A stretch of DNA of 64,000 nucleotides, taken from the NCBI RefSeq assembly GCF_023746535.1, contig NZ_CP098747.1:592364-656363 (forward strand), given 5' to 3'. Below, in pieces: positions 56,747 to 64,000 of this stretch. The DNA is from Sneathiella marina (GTDB taxonomy: Bacteria; Pseudomonadota; Alphaproteobacteria; Sneathiellales; Sneathiellaceae). The translations under genes and the position numbers were made by a program. Numbering within the stretch: the first letter of the stretch is position 1; each line of letters starts with the position of its first letter. A model generated the notes under the pieces. The model was not told the DNA's origin and ran no database searches. It was given only the letters and a program-made list of their open reading frames with translations.

Positions 56747-58168
56747 GTGCAAAATACCGCTTTTCAACCTTATTGGTTCGCGCAAGCTCTGCAACGCGAA
56801 GCCTCGGTTACGCCGGTTACCCTGACGCGGGACACGAACGCCGATGTTTGTATCGTCGGCGGCGGCTACACCGGTCTATGGACGGCTCTTCATCTGAAAA
56901 AACAAAAACCTTCCCTCGATATTGTTGTAATTGACAAAGGGCTATGCGGTAGCGGGGCGTCAGGACGGAATGGCGGCTGTATGGTGACCTGGTCCGGAAA
57001 ATATTTCACATTGCTGGATACCTACGGAGCCCCGGAAGCCGCCCGCCTGGTTAGAGCATCGGAACAGGCGCTGTTTCATATACGGGACTTTTGCCATGAG
57101 CATCAGATTGAAGCGGAGGTTCGGGTGGATGGCCTGTTGAATACTGCGACCAACGGCGCGCAGCTTGGGGCACTTGATAATGTAATAAGCGCTTTGGAAG
57201 GAGAGCGTCTCAATAATTGGCAACATTGGTCAGTGGAGAAGATACAGGAAGCCGCGGGATCTACCCAACATATTGAAGGGGTTTTCTCGCCGATAGGAGG
57301 CAGCCTTCATCCGGGCATGCTTGTTCGGGGCTTGCGCCGGGTAGCAATTGAGAGGGGTGTGCGCATTTACGAGAATACGCCTTTGCTGGCGCTTGAGAAC
57401 AGCCGTCCAGCTTCTGTTAAAACACCTAACGCCGTCGTCACAGCAAGGAAAACAGTGTTAGCTCTTAACGCCTGGATGCCGACCCTGTTCCCGGCGTTTG
57501 GCCGCAATATCATGCTGGTTTCATCAGATATGGCAATCACCAAGCCGGCTCCGGATTTGCTGGCAGAAATTGGATTGCTCGATGGCAAGGCAGTGATTGA
57601 TAGCCGGGCATTTGTTCATTATTACCGCCGCACGGCACAGGGCCGTCTGATGATGGGGAAGGGCGGTAATATGATTTCCCTGAATAATGCCGTCACCCCC
57701 AAATTTGACCGGCCAAGCCGGTATGCGACCCAACTGAGAGGCGCGATAGATCGCTTTTTTCCAACTCTTGCCAGCACGGATATCGAGGCAACCTGGACCG
57801 GTCCTTCTGATCGCTCAACAACCGGACTGCCGTTTTTTGGATCCCTGGAGGGCAACCCTGATATCGTTTATGGCCTTGGATATTCCGGCAATGGTGTTGG
57901 GCAATCATATGTGGGTGCGCAGTTTCTGACGGCAATGGTGCTGGGTCAGGACAATGAATGGACGAGATCCACCATGGCCAAAGGACCCTTGGGAGCCTTT
58001 CCGCCAGAGCCAATACGGTGGCTGGGCGCAATGTTGGTCAAGAACGCAATACAGCGAAAAGAAAGACGGGAAGATAGGGGCCGACCAGCCTGGTGGCTTG
58101 ATCGACAACTGGCCAAAATTGCGGCAACGACCGCCGGCCGACTAAAAAGATCAAAAGACGCGACGTGA
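56747..58168 (+). CDS. FAD-dependent oxidoreductase of the DAO family
   Basis: A 473-residue flavoenzyme. The start is taken as a GTG at 56747 with AGAGG a few bases upstream; a longer frame to 56501 is open but non-protein-like. The FAD motif is 'DVCIVGGGYTGLWTALHL' followed by 'VVIDKGLCGSGASGRNGG', and the C-terminal end has 'GLGYSGNGVGQSYVGAQFL', the DAO-type fold as in glycine oxidase and gamma-glutamylputrescine oxidoreductase (PuuB). It oxidises an amine or amino acid to an imine with oxygen and releases peroxide. The substrate is not clear. Confidence 0.87.
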   Translation: MQNTAFQPYWFAQALQREASVTPVTLTRDTNADVCIVGGGYTGLWTALHLKKQKPSLDIVVIDKGLCGSGASGRNGGCMVTWSGKYFTLLDTYGAPEAARLVRASEQALFHIRDFCHEHQIEAEVRVDGLLNTATNGAQLGALDNVISALEGERLNNWQHWSVEKIQEAAGSTQHIEGVFSPIGGSLHPGMLVRGLRRVAIERGVRIYENTPLLALENSRPASVKTPNAVVTARKTVLALNAWMPTLFPAFGRNIMLVSSDMAITKPAPDLLAEIGLLDGKAVIDSRAFVHYYRRTAQGRLMMGKGGNMISLNNAVTPKFDRPSRYATQLRGAIDRFFPTLASTDIEATWTGPSDRSTTGLPFFGSLEGNPDIVYGLGYSGNGVGQSYVGAQFLTAMVLGQDNEWTRSTMAKGPLGAFPPEPIRWLGAMLVKNAIQRKERREDRGRPAWWLDRQLAKIAATTAGRLKRSKDAT

Positions 58169-58291
58169 CGTTGACTTTATTTTTACCTGTTAAAAAAAAC
58201 CTGACTATTGATATATGGCCCGTCTTCGTTAGACTGCAGCGCTATAAATTTTCCGCGCGTTTCAAACGCTTAAATAATAAGAGAAGATATC

Positions 58292-58972
58292 ATGAACTTT
58301 GATGCAATTGTGCATGGACGACGCTCCATCCGTGGCTATAAACCTGATCCCATCCCAAAAGACATTCTCAAAGAGATAATCGAGATTGCGACAAGAGCGC
58401 CCTCATCCATGAACACGCAACCGTGGCACCTGCATGTGATCAGCGGTGAGCCTCTCAATAAAATTCGCGCAGGAAATACGGAACGTAATCTGGCCGGTGT
58501 TCCGCCATCGCGGGAATTCAGGGTTGAAAACAAGTATGAAGGGGTTCACCGGGATCGTCAGGTCAAGGTTGCCGTCCAGCTTTTTGAAGCAATGGGTATC
58601 GAGCGAAATGATGCCGAGCGGCGAAAAGACTGGGTGTTGCGTGGATTTAGGCAGTTTGATGCACCGGTTTCCGTTATTATCGCTTATGATAAAGAGCTGC
58701 AGGGAGATATTCGTCATTTTGACCTGGGAGCGGTGACATATGGCCTGGCCCTTGCTGCCTGGAGCCGGGGGATCGGTTCCGTCATAAACAGTCAGGGTAT
58801 CATGCAGTCGCCTGTTGTGCGTGAGCATGCCGGCATACCTGAAAATCATGTCATACAAACTTCTGTTGCCATGGGGTATCCGGACTATGATTTTCCGGCA
58901 AATGCGGTTGTGTCGACACGCCGCCCAGTTGAGGAAGTTGCGACTTTTATCGGCTTTAATGATGGATCATAA
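58292..58972 (+). CDS. nitroreductase family protein
   Basis: A 226-residue FMN-binding reductase. 'HGRRSIRGYKPDPIP' and 'ATRAPSSMNTQPWHLHV' bind FMN, and 'AVTYGLALAAWSRGIGSV' and 'VAMGYPDYDFPAN' fit the family. It is 123 bp after the DAO-type gene. It is a paralogue of the 13346 gene, and its natural substrate is unknown. Confidence 0.92.
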   Translation: MNFDAIVHGRRSIRGYKPDPIPKDILKEIIEIATRAPSSMNTQPWHLHVISGEPLNKIRAGNTERNLAGVPPSREFRVENKYEGVHRDRQVKVAVQLFEAMGIERNDAERRKDWVLRGFRQFDAPVSVIIAYDKELQGDIRHFDLGAVTYGLALAAWSRGIGSVINSQGIMQSPVVREHAGIPENHVIQTSVAMGYPDYDFPANAVVSTRRPVEEVATFIGFNDGS

Positions 58973-59016
58973 TCAGCCAATAGAAATGGGCTGACAGAAG
59001 CGCGGGGTGCGGGAAC

Positions 59017-59736
59017 ATGACGAAAGAAACTGACTTATATCACCCCGTGAAGTCCCTGTTGGAAGCCAAGGGATATGAGGTAAAAGCAGAGGTGAAGGGC
59101 TGTGATGTCGTCGGCGTAAAAGAGGGATCTCCCGTCGTTATCATAGAACTGAAGCTTTTATTTTCCCTGGAACTGGTTCTGCAAGGGATTAATCGTCAGA
59201 ATATGACCGATGACGTCTATATGGCAGTTCTCGCCCCTGATACCGCCCTCAAGAGAAAAAACTGGAGAGCTCGACAGCGCGGCTATGTGAAACTTTGCCG
59301 TCAGCTGGGCCTTGGCTTGATGACCGTTGCCCCAGAGCCGTTACCGCAAGGGGTTGTCAGTGTTTTACTGGACCCCAAGCCTTACGCACCCCGAAAAAGT
59401 AACGCCCGGAAAACCCGACTGGTGGCAGAATTTCAAAGGCGTAAGGGCGATCCCAATACCGGCGGTACAAACCGGACGAAGATAATGACCGCTTACCGGC
59501 AAGATGCGCTGCGCTGCGCGCAGGCCCTTGTGACGGAAAAAGCGATGAAAGTGGCGGATATCAGAAAGGCGGCCGCGGTTCAAAATGCCGCCTCAATCCT
59601 GCAAAAAAACCACTATGGTTGGTTCGAGCGGACGGCTCGCGGCATCTATTGTCTAACATCTGCGGGGCATGAAAGTCTGGCGGCAAATAAAGAGGTTCTT
59701 CTGATATCGAGAGATCAGAGGCAAGACAAGAAATAG
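59017..59736 (+). CDS. DUF2161 PD-(D/E)XK nuclease-like protein
   Basis: A 239-residue protein of the DUF2161 family, predicted PD-(D/E)XK phosphodiesterase. The fold core is at the N-terminus: 'HPVKSLLEAKGYEVKAEVKG', Asp30 in 'GCDVVGV' and Glu44-Leu-Lys46 in 'VIIELKLLFS', with the metal-binding Asp and the ELK triad intact. A C-terminal helical part ('AYRQDALRCAQALVTEKAMKVADIRK') resembles a winged helix. Its target is unknown; the family is common in alphaproteobacteria. It lies 44 bp after the nitroreductase gene. Confidence 0.88.
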   Translation: MTKETDLYHPVKSLLEAKGYEVKAEVKGCDVVGVKEGSPVVIIELKLLFSLELVLQGINRQNMTDDVYMAVLAPDTALKRKNWRARQRGYVKLCRQLGLGLMTVAPEPLPQGVVSVLLDPKPYAPRKSNARKTRLVAEFQRRKGDPNTGGTNRTKIMTAYRQDALRCAQALVTEKAMKVADIRKAAAVQNAASILQKNHYGWFERTARGIYCLTSAGHESLAANKEVLLISRDQRQDKK

Positions 59737-59897
59737 ATACGATATTGCCGGACAGAGGATATTACAGAGGAGCAGTCTGCCGGCTTTATGATTTTTCATT
59801 GATAAAATAACCGTATCCACATCTCGCGATTTGTTTGACCCTCACTATTTAAGTAGTATCGGATTTCGATGACGCTGAGATTGGAAAGATATTTGTT

Positions 59898-60566
59898 ATG
59901 AAAAAAATACTGGTCACGGGCTTTGAAGCTTTCGGCAATACACCTGTTAATCCGGCTGAGTTGGTGGCGCGGGAATTGGACGGATCGGGTGTTGGCGACA
60001 TATTGATTGTCTCCAGAGTTATCCCAAATACTTTTTTCAAATGCATAGATGTTGTTCAGCAAGCAATCAAGGAAGAGCAGCCTGAAGCTGTTGTTATGCT
60101 GGGAGAATTTGGCGGAAGGTCAATGCTCACCGTTGAGCGGATTGCCCAGAACATGAATGATGGCGCTCGCTATGGATTGCGGGATAATGCGGGTCAGGAA
60201 TTGCAGGGCGACCTTACGGTTCCCGATGGGCCGGTGGCGTATTATGCAACTTTGCCCATTCGCGCAATGGTCCTGGCCATGCGGGAGGCGGGAATACCTG
60301 CCGATATTTCTGATGCGGCTGGTACCTTTTGTTGCAATCATTTAATGTATGGCATTCTACATCATATCGCTGAGAAAAATCTGCAGGTTCGGGCGGGGTG
60401 GATACATATTCCACATTTACCGGAAGTCGCTGCGCTTGATGATAATCTTGGGGCACCAAGTATGTCTTTAGCCACAAGTGTTGACGGCGTCCGTGCTGGA
60501 ATTCGGGCGATCTGCACAAATACTGAAGACTGTGACACGCCGTTTGCTTCCCGATTTCAGATTTAA
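59898..60566 (+). CDS. pcp: pyroglutamyl-peptidase I
   Basis: A 222-residue cysteine peptidase of the C15 family. The catalytic triad is Glu80 ('LTVERIA'), Cys146 ('GTFCCNH') and His170 ('GWIHIPHLP'), in the standard order. It removes N-terminal pyroglutamate from peptides in the cytoplasm. Length matches the family (about 215). The start has a weak AAGATATTT leader. Note the gamma-glutamyltransferase at 3134, another enzyme on gamma-glutamyl or cyclic glutamate groups. Confidence 0.94.
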   Translation: MKKILVTGFEAFGNTPVNPAELVARELDGSGVGDILIVSRVIPNTFFKCIDVVQQAIKEEQPEAVVMLGEFGGRSMLTVERIAQNMNDGARYGLRDNAGQELQGDLTVPDGPVAYYATLPIRAMVLAMREAGIPADISDAAGTFCCNHLMYGILHHIAEKNLQVRAGWIHIPHLPEVAALDDNLGAPSMSLATSVDGVRAGIRAICTNTEDCDTPFASRFQI

Positions 60567-60593
60567 ACGCACCGCGCCCAAAGGGCTCTCTGT

Positions 60594-61454
60594 CTAGGAT
60601 CGCTGTTTGCGTTCGCGCAAAATCGTATAAATCCCGCTTAGAACCACGATGGCACTGCCAAGAAGCGTGATCCCGTCCGGCCGCTCGCCAAATATGAGAA
60701 CACCGAGAACCATGGCAAATACCAGCCTTGTATATCGAAAGGGCGCCACAACGGATAACTCGCCCGTCCGCATCGCTGCGGTCAGCGCATAATAGGCAAT
60801 TATCCCCGTAAATATAACACCCGCGAGCTGCAACCATTGCGCCGGCGCTGGCGTAACCATTGGACCGGTCCAGACGAGCAGAATGAGTCCGGCAATGATC
60901 AACATAAAGAACCCATAGATCCCTAGCTGCATATTGGAAAGAGAATGCGATGCTGCCCGTGTCGCCAAATCTCGTCCGGCGAAGCCAAGGGTTCCAAGTA
61001 CCGCAAACAGGGAGGCAGGCTCGAAACCACTTAATCCGGGCCGAAGGATAAGAAGGACACCAATAAATCCTGCTATAATGCTACACCATCGATGCCATCC
61101 AACTGTTTCCCGAAAGAATAAAATAGCACCAACGGCCACGACAAGGGGCGTTGCCTGTAAAATTGCCGAGGCGCTGGAGAGAGGTGTGAGGGCAATCGCG
61201 AGCGCAAAGAACAATCTGCCGGTGACTTCGCATACAGATCTGATCAGAATAGCCCGGGACAAAATTTCGGGATGGAATATGACCTCCCCACGCAATTTGG
61301 TCAAAAGCATAAAGATAAGCATCCCGCCAAGCCCGAATATAATAAGAGCCTGCCCGACGGGAATAGATTGCGAGGCCGCCTTAAAAAACATGTCTTCCAG
61401 CGCGAAGGCAGCCATCGCGGAAACCATTAGGATGGCACCACGCAGATTATTCAT
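60594..61454 (-). CDS. EamA/DMT-family transporter
   Basis: A 286-residue membrane protein with ten helices, two EamA repeats. The first has 'MAAFALEDMFFKAASQSIP' and 'ALTPLSSASAILQATPLVVAVGAILFF'; the second has 'VAPFRYTRLVFAMVLGVLIFGE'. The ATG at 61454 (MNNLRGA) is used; a longer reading to 61523 is possible. Members export metabolites; the substrate is unknown. It is convergent with pcp. Confidence 0.87.
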   Translation of the reverse strand: MNNLRGAILMVSAMAAFALEDMFFKAASQSIPVGQALIIFGLGGMLIFMLLTKLRGEVIFHPEILSRAILIRSVCEVTGRLFFALAIALTPLSSASAILQATPLVVAVGAILFFRETVGWHRWCSIIAGFIGVLLILRPGLSGFEPASLFAVLGTLGFAGRDLATRAASHSLSNMQLGIYGFFMLIIAGLILLVWTGPMVTPAPAQWLQLAGVIFTGIIAYYALTAAMRTGELSVVAPFRYTRLVFAMVLGVLIFGERPDGITLLGSAIVVLSGIYTILRERKQRS

Positions 61455-61604
61455 TGTTAGTGTAATTCTCAATTGAAAGGCGGCAGCCAACTGCCATGAA
61501 ACCGGTATGCCACCATACAGCATTCGCCGCCAGTTTCCAGAGGCGATGCTGTTGAAGGCAGATTACTGTTTCGCACCCCTAACCAGACCATTTACAAGGA
61601 AAAC

Positions 61605-61633
61605 AGATGTCCGTTTCAAAGGTTGAAACATCT
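61605..61633 (-). terminator. possible terminator after the FadD-like gene
   Basis: On the minus strand, AGATG TTTCAA CCT TTGAAA CGGA CATCT forms an inner 6-bp and outer 5-bp stem, followed by GTTTTCC. It starts 8-9 bases after the ligase stop codon. The T run is short. Confidence 0.5.
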
Positions 61634-61641
61634 ATTTCGAT

Positions 61642-63264
61642 TTATCTCAACTCCCGGCGCAAGATTTTACCAACCGGGCTTTTAGGGACCTCATCAATAA
61701 ATTCGATTTGTTTGGGAACCTTATAGGCTGTCAGGTTTTTACGGGCATAGGCAACAATGGTATCCGTTGTCAGGTCTTCATCCTTTTTAACAACGAAGAG
61801 CTTGAGAGCTTCGCCCGTAGTGTCGTCGGGAATACCTATGCAGGCGCATTCTGCAACTTCATCCATCATCGCGATAACCGCTTCGATTTCATTGGGATAT
61901 ACATTGAAGCCGGATACGATCACCATATCCTTCATGCGATCGACAATCTTGACATACCCATCTTCGGAAATGACAGCAACATCGCCAGATCTGAAATAGC
62001 CATCTGACCAGAATGCCGATTTGTTTGCCTCATCCTGGCGCCAGTACCCTGACATTACCTGAGGCCCCTTGATGCAAAGCTCACCTGCTTCTCCGGACGC
62101 CAGTTCTCGACCATCTTCATCGCGGATGGATACGTCAGTCGAAGAAAGGGGAATTCCAATCGTCCCTGAAAAGGATTGTGCAGGCAGAGGATTGACCGAT
62201 ACCACCGGCGATGTTTCGCTCATACCGAACCCTTCAGTGATATGCATGCCCGTGATTTCTTTCCAGCGATTGGAGACAGCTTCCTGACATGCGGTGCCGC
62301 CGCCAAGGCAATATTTAAGCGCAGAGAAATCCAGTTCCTTGAAGGCCGGCATCATGGAAAGCCCATTATACAAGGTGTTCACACCGGTAAAGACAGTAAA
62401 TTTCCATTTGCCCATTTCGGATATAAATCCATCAATATCACGCGGATTGGTAATCAAAACGTTCGTGGCGCCGACACTGACATATGTCAGGCAGTTAACA
62501 GCCAACGCGAAGATATGATAAAGGGGAATTGCCGTGATAACGATCTCGTTCTCTTCTGATATAAAATCGCCAAGAAACGCTTTGATCTGTAGAATATTGG
62601 CAACGAGATTGCTGTGGCTGAGTGCCGCACCCTTTGATAACCCGGTGGTCCCACCGGTATATTGCAAAAACAGCAAATCACTGCCCGTTAATCCGGGGTC
62701 TTTAAAGTCCAGCTCGGCGCCCTTGGCGATCGCATCGGACAGTGTTGTCGTGACCGAGAGACTGTTCTCCGCCGCTGGACTGGGAATGCCACCTCCGTGA
62801 AAATCATCCAAGGTCAGGGTGATAATGTTTTTAATCGGTGTTCCTTCGAGGGCTTCCGCCAATACGGGTGTCGATCCGGTGAATAGAACAATTGTTTCCG
62901 TGTCTGCATCCTGTAATTGATGGCGCAACTCACGACCGGTATAAAGTGGATTGACATTTACCTGGACCGCTCCGGCACCGACAATCCCGAACATGGCGAC
63001 GGGAAAAGCCATGCAATTTGGCGTCATCAGCGCGATACGATCCCCTTTTTGAATACCCAGCTCATTTTGGAGGTAGGCAGAAAAATTGCGCGCCAATGTT
63101 TGAATTTCCGCGTAAGTGCGGTTTTGTCCGAAGCTGGAAAAAGCGTCACGGTCAGCAAATTTCTCACAGGCATTGTTAAACATATCCATCAGGGTCATAT
63201 CTGGCTGCAGGTCAATCTCTGCCGGTATGTTATCGCCGTAATGTTGTTGCCAAACTCGATCCAT
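61642..63264 (-). CDS. fadD: long-chain acyl-CoA synthetase (FadD-like)
   Basis: A 540-residue ANL enzyme. 'LQYTGGTTGLSKGAAL' (P-loop), 'EGFGMSETSPVVS', 'VDRMKDMVIVSGFNVYPNEIE' and the C-terminal Lys in 'SPVGKILRREL' are the FadD-type motifs. It activates fatty acids with ATP and CoA, feeding beta-oxidation. The start at 63264 has a GGGAGCT site. The protein lacks any signal and is peripheral or cytoplasmic. Divergent from the EamA gene at the end of the window. Confidence 0.93.
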   Translation of the reverse strand: MDRVWQQHYGDNIPAEIDLQPDMTLMDMFNNACEKFADRDAFSSFGQNRTYAEIQTLARNFSAYLQNELGIQKGDRIALMTPNCMAFPVAMFGIVGAGAVQVNVNPLYTGRELRHQLQDADTETIVLFTGSTPVLAEALEGTPIKNIITLTLDDFHGGGIPSPAAENSLSVTTTLSDAIAKGAELDFKDPGLTGSDLLFLQYTGGTTGLSKGAALSHSNLVANILQIKAFLGDFISEENEIVITAIPLYHIFALAVNCLTYVSVGATNVLITNPRDIDGFISEMGKWKFTVFTGVNTLYNGLSMMPAFKELDFSALKYCLGGGTACQEAVSNRWKEITGMHITEGFGMSETSPVVSVNPLPAQSFSGTIGIPLSSTDVSIRDEDGRELASGEAGELCIKGPQVMSGYWRQDEANKSAFWSDGYFRSGDVAVISEDGYVKIVDRMKDMVIVSGFNVYPNEIEAVIAMMDEVAECACIGIPDDTTGEALKLFVVKKDEDLTTDTIVAYARKNLTAYKVPKQIEFIDEVPKSPVGKILRRELR

Positions 63265-63473
63265 TTAATAAAGCTCCCTGGTTAAAATTTGAACCGATAT
63301 ATGCCTTAAATCATATTCCATGTCGATTTTTTTTCTTCAAGATTTGGAAGGATGCAAATGATCTATTGTGGGTCGCCAGATTGTCAGCCCGTCGTTTTAT
63401 GTAGCAAATTAATCTAATTTATGAGCAAGATTTCCATATAATTACTGCCAACGAAGATTGTAGCGATGGTGCC

Positions 63474-64000
63474 ATGACCTCATTATCCCCTCGTAGCATT
63501 GGGTTGTTGCTTGTTTTTTCTGCGGGCGTTTTGTGGTCGACTGTCGGCCTCGGCATTCGGCTTATTGATGATGCCATGGTATGGCAAATACTATTATATA
63601 GATCGGCCAGCCTGACGGTGTTTTTAGGTATTGTCATTGCACTGCAAACGCGGGCCAATCCGGTTGCCCTGATATTTAAAGCGGGCTTGCCGACTGTTAT
63701 CGCGGCAGTGTCACTCGTTGGTGCCTATACCGGAGGGATTTACGCCATCCAGGTCACATCTGTGGCCAATGCTATGTTGCTTTTTGGGGCAGCACCCTTT
63801 ATGGCGGCGCTCCTCGGATTATTGATTTTAAAAGAACGGGTGGGAAGGGTAACCTGGCTGTCCATCGGTGTCGCAATGATTGGGGTTACGGTGATGGTGG
63901 CCGACAAGACCACAGGCGGTGCTTTGTCAGGTAGTATTGCCGCTTTGGCCTCTGCTTTCGGGTTTGCGGTTTTCACCGTTGCGTTGAGATGGGGCAAGTC
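63474..64000 (+). CDS. EamA/DMT-family transporter, 3' end outside window
   Basis: The ATG at 63474 opens a frame that runs to the window edge (175 codons seen). Helices 'GLLLVFSAGVLWSTVGLGI', 'VALIFKAGLPTVIAAVSLVG' and 'ANAMLLFGAAPFMAALLGLLIL', with the 'KERVGRVTWLSIGVAMIGVTVM' join between repeats, match the first EamA repeat and the start of the second. No strong ribosome site is seen. It is divergent from fadD. Substrate unknown. Confidence 0.8.
   Translation, partial: MTSLSPRSIGLLLVFSAGVLWSTVGLGIRLIDDAMVWQILLYRSASLTVFLGIVIALQTRANPVALIFKAGLPTVIAAVSLVGAYTGGIYAIQVTSVANAMLLFGAAPFMAALLGLLILKERVGRVTWLSIGVAMIGVTVMVADKTTGGALSGSIAALASAFGFAVFTVALRWGK

Noticed and set aside
60573..60590. Hairpin GCCC-AAA-GGGC between pcp and the EamA gene
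   Set aside because: Only a 4-bp stem and no T run, so not a credible terminator.

Overview
The window reads as chromosomal DNA of a free-living, aerobic, heterotrophic alphaproteobacterium, probably marine. This is inferred from gene content, with no 16S rRNA or other marker in view. The supporting content is a cyoABCD ubiquinol oxidase, an IalB-family protein, a DUF2161 nuclease-like protein, an OxyR/KatA pair, a very long Gly-rich autotransporter, and many acyl-CoA, amide and amine catabolic genes with TauD-type dioxygenases. I see no rRNA, tRNA, CRISPR array, insertion sequence, integrase or phage gene. About 50 genes are packed tightly on both strands.

Layout. 1-6.9 kb: 3' part of a solute-binding protein, an acyl-CoA dehydrogenase, a TauD dioxygenase next to a gamma-glutamyltransferase, an alpha/beta hydrolase and a second TauD-like dioxygenase. 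6.9-10.7 kb: cyoABCD on the minus strand, without cyoE. 10.9-15.3 kb: a GFA-type protein, an acyltransferase-3-like membrane protein whose motifs appear in circularly permuted order, an overlapping small hydrolase, a nitroreductase and a lipoprotein metallo-beta-lactamase-fold enzyme. 15.4-21.6 kb: a catabolic block (amidase, CoA ligase, VOC protein that seems to start at ATT, acyl-CoA dehydrogenase, alpha/beta hydrolase). 21.7-24.4 kb: a PadR regulator with a 30-bp palindromic operator, a DUF2141 protein and a Tat-exported carotenoid-oxygenase-like enzyme. 24.4-27.0 kb: an EAL phosphodiesterase and an OmpR-type regulator lacking the phosphoacceptor Asp, separated by 945 bp of AT-rich DNA. 27.2-29.5 kb: a YpfJ-type metalloprotease, a peptide-deformylase-like protein with altered active-site motifs, and an exported beta-carbonic anhydrase. 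29.6-32.2 kb: a copper amine oxidase and a LysE exporter. 32.3-34.9 kb: an unrecognised 869-residue membrane protein.

35.0-49.4 kb: divergent oxyR/katA with an OxyR-like site between them and a strong terminator after katA, then a 10-kb autotransporter gene with about 40 Gly-rich repeats, an IalB-family gene and an SDR gene lacking the Tyr/Lys catalytic pair. 49.5-56.5 kb: a LysR regulator divergent from cytochrome P460, a class IV aminotransferase, a ChaA-like antiporter, an MFS transporter, an SH3/META-domain protein and a Gfo/Idh/MocA dehydrogenase. 56.7-64 kb: a DAO-type oxidase, a nitroreductase, the DUF2161 protein, pyroglutamyl-peptidase, an EamA transporter, a FadD-like ligase and the 5' part of another EamA transporter.

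How genes may work together. The 15.4-21.6 kb block could take an amide or ester substrate through hydrolysis, CoA activation and alpha-beta oxidation; this is inference from families and adjacency. OxyR/KatA, the carbonic anhydrase and the bo3-type oxidase fit ordinary aerobic life. The least ordinary items are the permuted acyltransferase, the altered deformylase-like protein, the Asp-less response regulator, the ATT start, the PadR/DUF2141/carotenoid-oxygenase operon, the unknown 869-residue protein and the giant autotransporter.
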